Of a stretch of DNA of 64,000 nucleotides, positions 57,242 through 64,000 are shown piece by piece (position 1 is the first letter of the stretch; every line of letters starts with the position of its first letter). Source of the DNA: Allacma fusca. Its lineage: Eukaryota > Arthropoda > Collembola > Symphypleona > Sminthuridae. Under the pieces are notes generated by a model. The model saw nothing but the letters and a program-made list of their open reading frames with translations. It was not told where the DNA came from and searched no databases. The stretch is from assembly GCA_947179485.1 (NCBI GenBank), contig OX359245.1, forward strand, positions 53,493,067-53,557,066, given 5' to 3'. The position numbers and the translations under genes are program-made.

Positions 57242-58550
57242 AACTGCTTGCAGCCTACTGGAAGGGAAGCTCTCAATATTACGCCATTTTAGATTATCAC
57301 TTAAAAGCGCTAATCATAATTATTATATAAACATTAGACATAAATCATCAATAATTTGGATTAAATTAAGACTGGTAGTGAGAAAAACTACGTTCGGTTA
57401 CAGTACAGAATAATTTGATAAGAGGAGAATTTTAATGACTGAACTTTGTTCACATTAGTGTGGGATTCTTACTAGGAAAAATTAAATAATCAGTGCGTCC
57501 AGTGTCTGAGGCTTCAGTTACAATATTGCGGTACAACGGATTTATTTACAAATTATAATAACATAAACAATCATATTTGATCAGCACGGTGTGCTGATCC
57601 ACTAACAATAAGGAGTGAAGCACCATACAGTGATGCAACAGCAAGATTTAATAACGACGTTGGTATTAAATTGATCAAGCGGTTAGTTAAATTCCACGTG
57701 TATAGCCAAATATTGAGTTTGGGAGAAAACTTGAGTGGACCGAAAGCTGTTGTCCCATAATATTTTGATGATGAATTGCCAACTACCTATATGAAACGAA
57801 TTGTTTGTCTTACAGTTAATACTTCACGTCTTATATGAGATTACTTTGCCTGGCGAAGCGGGATATTAATATTAAGCCTTCTCGACAGGCCTTGATACGA
57901 GATCTATTGTCATTGACACTTTTATTATTTACACTATTTATTTACACAAGTAATTGCTCCTGTGCGAAGCACGGGGCTTTTACTAGTTGATTTTATTGGG
58001 CGTATATGTCATCGAAAAATAATTGAGTTTGACTCTAAGGAGAAAATTGATTAAAGTGGAGCTTGTAACTTGTAAAAATGGAGGACGTGAGTGAAGTGTG
58101 TTCATAAGATTGTCTTTTATTTTAAGTATATAATTACATTTAAGGTCAGTTAGTAAGCTGAGGTATTTTCAGGCGAGTCCTTGAGTAAGACGTTTCAACT
58201 ATATAGAAAATAAAGCGGTTTTGCGTTGGTCCTTCGGTAAAAACAGAATTAACCAAGCTGTTAAATACAGTCTGTCATGGCAGGTAACAACACTGTAAGC
58301 CCTTTAGGCTTCTACCTATGACCTCATAAGTACAATTAAATACCATTGTTGTAATTAATAATGTAAATAAAAGTTATGTAGACAGTTCTAACGGCAAAAT
58401 TAAAGATCAGTAATATTTTAATGCGTGCTACAATAGTGAGATCTGCGTGTATACGTTTGGAGTGTGTTGATATTTAATACCATGCCAATATTGTGACCAG
58501 TTTATGCACTATACGTTCAGAGGTTAATTATTAAAAAATCGCACTTAAAA
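57242..58550. other. Upstream region of P2
   Basis: No ORF of note. Includes phrases typical of old interspersed repeats near 57840-57990 (GCGAAGCGGGATATTAATATT; GTGCGAAGCACGGGGCTTTTA). The last 50 bases resemble the leader of P1. Confidence 0.45.
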
Positions 58551-59975
58551 ATGCTTACGATCAATGATTTGCGATTCACTCTGAAATACCTGCAAAAGTT
58601 ATCCCAGCTAAACCTTTTTCTAATTCCGTTTACTATTGACATTGAAAGGATTCAATTTAGAGCTCAAAAACATACACGAAAAATACGACTGTTTCATTTA
58701 GTAGTATTAACTCAAGCTCTGTACACGTTATTTCTAATGGCTACGTGCGTCTTTGTACTGGTGAATCCGGTCTACTTTAAAATCGAACAATTTGCAATAC
58801 ATTTAGCCGCAACAGTGGGCGGTACTGCCGTGCTGGTAGTCCAATGGCAAGTTGTTGTCCAATCGCCTGAGCTCACAGCTAAACTTGTCCAAGAAGTGTT
58901 TTGCAAATTAGGTAAATCTGTCAGATTTTTGAAGTAATAAGTACAACACCTTCTGATATTTAATTAATCATTTTTGGTTTTAATTCACTTTTCAATGTGC
59001 AGATAAAAATGGCTCCAGGAATTGGCGCGTTTCCTCCATTCAGGACGCTCTATTAGTTATTTTACCCCTGGTTCATGTTACATTGCTTCTGTCATCGTTC
59101 GCACTGCACATCCTGATCCCTGAAAGGATATTCAGTTTGAATGTTGTAGTGCCACATGGGTTTCAAAATACCTTTGTGTTTACATTTTGTACTGCAATGG
59201 ACATGGCACTTTGCGGATTGATAATCACACCTTGTATAATTATTTTCTTCGTCATTCTCTTGTTCATCGGGCAAATTGGAGCGCATCTTGAGATTGACAA
59301 AAACAGGGTGTCGTAAGTGAAATTCCATATTTTAGATAGAGGATTTGCAACTGAAGTGTTCGGACTGCTTTAGTAAATTTACGATTCAAATTATTAAAAA
59401 CATCAATAATAGTTAAATATTGTAAACAGTATGTATTTATCAAAATTTGGGTTAACTAATATTGCAACCCGAACTGAATCGTAAAATTTTTAACCTGACT
59501 GCTCCGGGCTGTAATATTCCATACTAAGCGTTAAAAATTACGAGAGCATGAAGTATGTAAAGTATTTCATCGTTTTTGCGGTAAAACTCTAAGAGTTTCT
59601 CAGGTATGTATTTTTTTCTGGTTTCAGATTAGCAAGAGACAAAATAGACATTTTGGAAATCCATCTAGCGATACAACGATGTCGATATGTTCAGGCAGTT
59701 CTGCAATTATTTAATCACCAGTTCTCATTTATTGTTTTCCTTGCAAAACAAGGATTGATGCTGGCTTCAATAGTCTTCCTGTACATGGCCTTGTTACTTC
59801 ACATCGTATACCCTATTATTGCCACTGCTTGTTTTATTATTTCATTGCCGCTACTATTTAGCTACGTGATTTTTTTCGACAAAGCCTTTTTCATCCCAGA
59901 GACCATCAACGAAATCAAGAGACAAATTCTTTTACAGTCCATGCAGTACCCCAGAAGCCAGATTGCAATCAAGAA
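58551..59975 (+). pseudogene. Receptor P2, last exon cut by a transposable element
   Basis: Exons 58551-58911 (361 nt), 59003-59312 (310 nt, equal to P1) and 59631 onward are in phase and closely match P1, including donors GTAAAT and GTAAGT. The match to P1 stops abruptly at about 59975, after QIAIKK; the next sequence is unrelated and ends at a TGA near 60037. About 48 C-terminal residues with the FLDF segment are missing. Two extra codons occur in exon 1 (near LNLFLIPF). The break coincides with the start of CACTA-like DNA, so insertion is the likely cause. Confidence 0.8.
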
Positions 59976-60445
59976 AGGGGTCCCAGTAAACCACGAATTC
60001 ATGGGCCAGTACTGGGCCTCGAGCATTTGCCGTTACTGAAAATTAACTGGGCTTGGCCGGTGGCACGTTAATGGGCCAGTGCTGGCTAATAGTTATGGTT
60101 GCTTGCGGGTACGTGTACGGTCAAATGCAGGGTACCATTCAAGAAACATTGCAGGGCCTAGATCGGTTCGCAATTTCTTTTGTCATGGCTATCGGATGAT
60201 TTTGGATGTCGGGCCAAGACTGGCTTATGAATATCAGCCCAATAATGGCTTATACATATCGGGCCAATGATGGCTTATTTATGAGGAACCAATGAGTGAA
60301 TTATGCTGGTCATCGATGGAAGTGGTATGGCTAGTGTGTAATTGCATGTCGATTAATTAGCCATGGCAGGTTCCTTTATTTATAGAATTCCAACAGTGGA
60401 TTAATATTTTTAATCTGTAAAAATTGCATATGTAAACAATAATAA

Positions 60446-62443
60446 CTATGAAAAAATCAAGTCAAATGTTAAGGGGATACATACGAATTCGGATATATTG
60501 TCTACATTAGGCAAAAGAACACATTTTTGCTTAAGTCTAGTAATAGGAATATCCACAGCAGTTGTCGTACCATGACATACATAGATACATAAAAATTTGC
60601 TGTCTACGCGGTAATCATCCAAAGCTCTTAAATTAATAAAATATTTACATGTAACAATACCACTGGGACAATTTTGTAAACCTGTTAAAATTACAACTCG
60701 AAAATCTTTAGTCATGAAACAGTTGTCACCCTCAAGAGTAGATAGCAAAACATTATTGAGAATGAACTTATTATTATTTGACTTAGAGATAAATCCCTGT
60801 GATAATGGCCTTATTGATTTATATACATTTCCTTCCAGTTCGGTGATACGATTAACAATTTGCTGAACGAAATGTTTTTTAGATCGAACCATTTTCTTTA
60901 GTGTTTGCATGTAATTTTCGAAATCAAAAGCACTAAAGTAATCTAAAATACCGTACCTTTTAACATCTGAGGCCAAATGTATTAAATTATGTACATTGTA
61001 TACCATAAACTCTTGACCATATAGGGATTTGCTTTCAGTCACAAACTGTTGAAGAAGTTTTTCTGCTAAGCAATTTAATGCGTTATGTTTAGCGTTTTGG
61101 CTTGCAAGTATAAATATTGCACAACTTAACTTCAAAAAATGTTTGTAAAGTTCTGTGGGCAAAGTATTTTTAAGTACAACGACTCCATAGTATAACAAAA
61201 ACGATCTCCACTCTGTAGCCTTATAATGATCTAATTCTCTTATGGATCGTGGTTTTCGGGCAAATTCTTTAGGAATGAATGAAATTAGCATTATCAAATT
61301 TTGAGAAATCCTATCAACAATCCGGGCAGGTTGTCTAACTTTTAAGGGACCTTTTACCCAAGCTATTAGTAACTTCCTCATGACCCCCAAGCATACAAGA
61401 TGCATGAAATCAAGAGGAAACCCAGACACTAGACCAATGTTTACGTTGATGAGAGGTGAGGTAGCTGTGTGGTGTTCTTCCTGAAATTGGCTCTTAAAAC
61501 TGTCATCTGTACGAAGTCTGGAGTCAATTTCAGGAAATGTGACACGGCCCAGCCATTCCCCCTCTTGTTCACATTTCTCACATGAAAAATATCCATTGTG
61601 GGTTTTGCAACATTTTAAAAAGCTACGTGCGGGAGCATCCGCAATAAAACAATGTATTTTGAAACTGTAGAGTTTGTTACCAAAAGAAATTCCCCTCTGT
61701 TCCAACAACTGAACTTCTGAAACAAATTTATCCAGATAAAGTTTTAAATCTTTTGGTTTAGTTTTGCCCTCAAATAAAGCAATCAAGAATGGTGTCTGAT
61801 TTTTTGCTTCAACACATATACCCAACAAAGGCCAAAGTTGCCTATTATTAGATTTATTGATTGGTAAGCCGTCACATCCGACTTTTAAACTAATGCCGGA
61901 TACGGAATCTTTAATTAAACCGCTGTTTAATCTTGCAACGACATTATGCTCAATTCCGAAATAAAAAAACTCTCCCCCACAAATATTTTCAGGGTGAATA
62001 TTTCGTGGAGTTTCCAGCAAGGCCCGTGCAGATTTAGGCAACTCTTCAGCTAGGTGGGGTTGCAATATTTTTAATAACGAATCTAACGAATTGTGCGTTA
62101 TATTATTTTTACAGGCCCAAAGTGCTAAATTTTCTTTTAGGGATTCTTCAATAGACTCACTCTCGCTATCAGAGAAATAAACAAGACTCGTAGTTTCAAA
62201 ATCATTGTAGTCATGCAAAATTAAATTACAACTACAATTACCAATGTCGGGGGAAATTGTTTCTGCACTTGTATCTACGTTTAATTTACTAGTATGAACT
62301 TTTGACCTATCTCTAATTTCGGATAATATAGCTGACACATTTTGTGCAACTTTTCGACGTCTTGATCTCTCCGGTTGACGCAAGAGTAATTGATTACTCT
62401 TTCGTTTCTGCAGGTTTATGATTTCGTTTTGCTCGGCCGCCAT
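60446..62443 (-). CDS. CACTA/EnSpm-like transposase (665 aa)
   Basis: A single frame without stops. Motifs typical of metazoan CACTA-type transposases: CDGLPINKSNNRQLWPLLG near residue 190 with a catalytic-type Asp, FIADAPARSFLKCCKTHNGY then CEKCEQEG near 270-295 (Cys cluster), and FPLDFMHLVCLGVMRKLL near 345. The protein would cut and paste its element in the nucleus. The intact frame argues for recent activity or conservation. Its 5' end overlaps the last exon of the neighbouring DUF4806-like gene by 50 bases in another frame. Confidence 0.82.
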   Translation of the reverse strand: MAAEQNEIINLQKRKSNQLLLRQPERSRRRKVAQNVSAILSEIRDRSKVHTSKLNVDTSAETISPDIGNCSCNLILHDYNDFETTSLVYFSDSESESIEESLKENLALWACKNNITHNSLDSLLKILQPHLAEELPKSARALLETPRNIHPENICGGEFFYFGIEHNVVARLNSGLIKDSVSGISLKVGCDGLPINKSNNRQLWPLLGICVEAKNQTPFLIALFEGKTKPKDLKLYLDKFVSEVQLLEQRGISFGNKLYSFKIHCFIADAPARSFLKCCKTHNGYFSCEKCEQEGEWLGRVTFPEIDSRLRTDDSFKSQFQEEHHTATSPLINVNIGLVSGFPLDFMHLVCLGVMRKLLIAWVKGPLKVRQPARIVDRISQNLIMLISFIPKEFARKPRSIRELDHYKATEWRSFLLYYGVVVLKNTLPTELYKHFLKLSCAIFILASQNAKHNALNCLAEKLLQQFVTESKSLYGQEFMVYNVHNLIHLASDVKRYGILDYFSAFDFENYMQTLKKMVRSKKHFVQQIVNRITELEGNVYKSIRPLSQGFISKSNNNKFILNNVLLSTLEGDNCFMTKDFRVVILTGLQNCPSGIVTCKYFINLRALDDYRVDSKFLCIYVCHGTTTAVDIPITRLKQKCVLLPNVDNISEFVCIPLTFDLIFS

Positions 62444-63166
62444 TTCGATCTCCGGATCCCAGTAACCACTTTTTTACAAAGTTTTCAACTACTGCTTCAG
62501 AAGGCTCTGAGTCGTCTTGCTTCTTTCGGACCGAAGCTAAAAGCAATGGACAAATGAGCTGTAAACCCATGACATGTGAACGTATAGGTGTATACTTGTA
62601 TGAATAAGATTTTCAGTACCCGTAATGCAGTTTAGTAGTAAGTGCCCCTTGAAAGCAATTTTTGATTTTGTTCCACCAAATGTCATGCTATTTGCTAGAT
62701 CTCCACCAATGGTTCTTTGAAGAATTCGTTTTATAAAATTCTCCACATCGTGACCTCCAATTCCTTTCAAAAACTTGATCTAAAAAGTAATTATATTCGT
62801 GTAAGAGATTTTTATTTTTGTTACTTCATCCGGTGTGCTTATGCATAAATGACTTTATACCAAAAAACGAATTTTGGAAAATGGAAGTATTGTCCCAATG
62901 AATTTAAAACTCTATTCATGTAGAGGTGAACGATATTAAACAGAAAGATAATTTTAATATAATGCTTACAAGTTTCATTCGATTATCAGAGTGCTTCAAC
63001 CAGTCATTCAATTCGCCCCAGGATTTTTCTGTTTGCAAAGGTAAAGTAACTTCCAGGTCAGACTCGTCCACATACATATCTGAAACTCCGAACGTAATAA
63101 CCTGTGACATATGGCAAATCTCATCCTTGAGCTGTACAAACTGTTTTGTAAAAGCTTCCTGGAATC
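62394..63166 (-). CDS. DUF4806-like protein of the CACTA-like element, C-terminal three exons
   Basis: Exons 63166-62970, 62779-62620 and 62536-62394 follow GT-AG rules (CTT|GTAAGC, TTTTTAG|ATCAAG, ACGG|GTACTG, CTTTTAG|CTTCGG) and keep one frame. The product has LPLQTEKSWGELNDWL, then GIGGHDVENFIKRILQ and FGGTKSKIAFKGH, then a C-terminal VVENFVKKWL. This pattern matches the DUF4806 domain as I remember it, common in arthropod mobile elements beside such transposases. The first exon(s) are not identified. Role unknown. Confidence 0.6.
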
Positions 63167-63265
63167 CTAAAATAAAAAGTAACATTATTCTATATTTATT
63201 TGTTCCAATAATTACAATATTAAATCAAACGGGCTGGCTTTTACTTTCCCGACCAGATTTTCGAA

Positions 63266-63665
63266 TACTACCACCTACCACCTACCACCTGACATACCAC
63301 TTTACATACCACCTACCGGTAATTTTGCATACCACCTACCACCTTACATACCACCTCACCTACCACCTACCGGCAGTCTTACATACCACCTACCGGCAGT
63401 CTTACATACCACCTACTGTTTTGGTGGTATGTTCTGGTGGTATGTTTTGGTGGTATGTTGGTGGTATGTTTTGGTGGTATGTTGGTGGTATGTTGGTGGT
63501 ATGTTTTGGTGGTATGTTGGTGGTATGTTTTGGTGGTATGTTGGTGGTATGTTGGTGGTATGTTGGTGGTATGTTGGTGGTATGTTGGTGGTATGTTGGT
63601 GGTATGTTGGTGGTATGTTTTGGTGGTATGTTGGTGGTATGTTGGTGGTATGTTGGTGGTATGTT
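63266..63665. repeat. Inverted minisatellite of CATACCACC / GGTGGTATG
   Basis: 63266-63417 contains repeats of CATACCACCTACC and variants; from 63420 to 63665 the inverse GGTGGTATGTT recurs about twenty times at 11-16 base spacing. The arms are complementary around a centre at about 63418, so the region can fold into a very long hairpin. Right-arm units alternate TTGGTGGTATG and TTTTGGTGGTATG. Confidence 0.9.
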
Positions 63666-63669
63666 GTAT

Positions 63670-64000
63670 GTATTTTTAGGGGTTCTCTCTCACCTAGTTG
63701 GAGAGAGATACTGCTCGGGCCATCAGGTGGGCCCATTGCAGATTGCCCTGTACACTTTACTTTGGGCGGGTTACGAAGCGGCCAGTTGCAATTGAGTAAT
63801 ACAACAGGTCGCTCGCGTTCGCCTGTTTAAGGAGACTTAGGTCTAGAGTACATGCCTTAAGATATATATTTCTAATGATGCAGAAGGCAGGGCACGTCGC
63901 CAAGAAGTGAAAGGCGTCCTCATCCTCTATGCCACAATGTGTGCACAGGGGGCAGGATGCCTTCCCAATTCTATGGAGATGTTTTTGAAATCTGCCATGA
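63670..64000 (-). pseudogene. 3' end of a non-LTR retrotransposon RT ORF
   Basis: The minus strand from 64000 reads HRIGKASCPLCTHCGIEDED, then AF and HFLATC, the C-x2-C...H-x4-C motif found after the RT domain of Jockey/R1-type LINEs. The frame continues without stop toward 63700 and on into the minisatellite. Only the C-terminus is in the window; the rest lies to the right. Confidence 0.75.

Larger units (their letters stand above)
59976..63265 (-). mobile_element. CACTA-like DNA transposon (boundaries approximate)
   Basis: The block begins where P2 breaks off and carries a CACTA-type transposase and a DUF4806-like gene on the minus strand. Its left margin (60000-60290) is full of short repeats, GGGCCA and TGGCTTAT, with palindromes like TGGGCCAGTRCTGG, as expected of transposase-binding subterminal regions. 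I found no certain terminal inverted repeat or target duplication, and the rest of P2 exon 3 does not reappear before 64000. Confidence 0.6.

Noticed and set aside
63266-63665. CRISPR-like array
   Set aside because: Spacing is short and irregular with no spacers, both orientations occur, and the genome is eukaryotic.

Overview
Eukaryotic, AT-rich DNA with short GT-AG introns, arrays of seven-transmembrane chemoreceptor-like genes, ionotropic-receptor genes and a dense, varied transposon load. I infer an arthropod, and a springtail (Collembola) fits best (gustatory- and ionotropic-type receptors, compact introns, many LTR and hAT elements), but nothing seen here fixes the taxon.

Layout. (1) 1-15,081, minus strand: a very large Ty3/Gypsy-type LTR retroelement cut by the left window edge. 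Reading leftward it has a candidate 2.3-kb 5' LTR/leader with a triple hairpin, a gag split over three frames, a textbook -1 frameshift signal (GGGAAAC plus hairpin), protease-RT-RNase H, integrase, a long hydrophilic pol tail overlapped by a second coiled-coil frame, a small SH3-like ORF, and an unrecognised 3' frame of at least 777 codons that is open to the window edge and has no counterpart I can name. (2) 15,950-17,280: a two-exon gustatory-receptor-like gene. (3) 17,707-21,400 and 29,317-33,745: a direct segmental duplication, each copy carrying an intronless ionotropic-receptor gene; the second has a 10-bp deletion at its N-terminus. Between them sits a second LTR element (22,259-28,942) with gag but no visible reverse transcriptase, itself interrupted by a hAT transposon (23,940-25,153) with a perfect 8-bp target duplication. 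(4) 33,881-35,903: two short inverted-repeat transposons with target duplications. (5) 36,463-60,040: a chemoreceptor cluster. Minus-strand genes G1, G2 and G4 are intact, G3 is broken, and there are several fragments; they share the exon plan 376/325/about 469 nt. Plus-strand genes P1 (intact) and P2 (broken) have exons of 355-361/310/484 nt. The cluster grew by duplication of modules that include spacer DNA and an old inverted-repeat transposon present three times. A solo LTR lies at 55,066-55,630. (6) 59,976-64,000: a CACTA-like element (transposase plus a DUF4806-like protein) joined to the last exon of P2, then an inverted minisatellite and the 3' end of a non-LTR retrotransposon.

The host genes point to chemosensation: ionotropic receptors form ligand-gated channels and the seven-TM proteins resemble the insect gustatory/odorant receptor superfamily. 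Everything else is mobile DNA at different stages of decay. The most unusual material is in the first element: its frameshift signal, its overlapping coiled-coil frame, its repeated-loop hairpins and its unknown 3' ORF.
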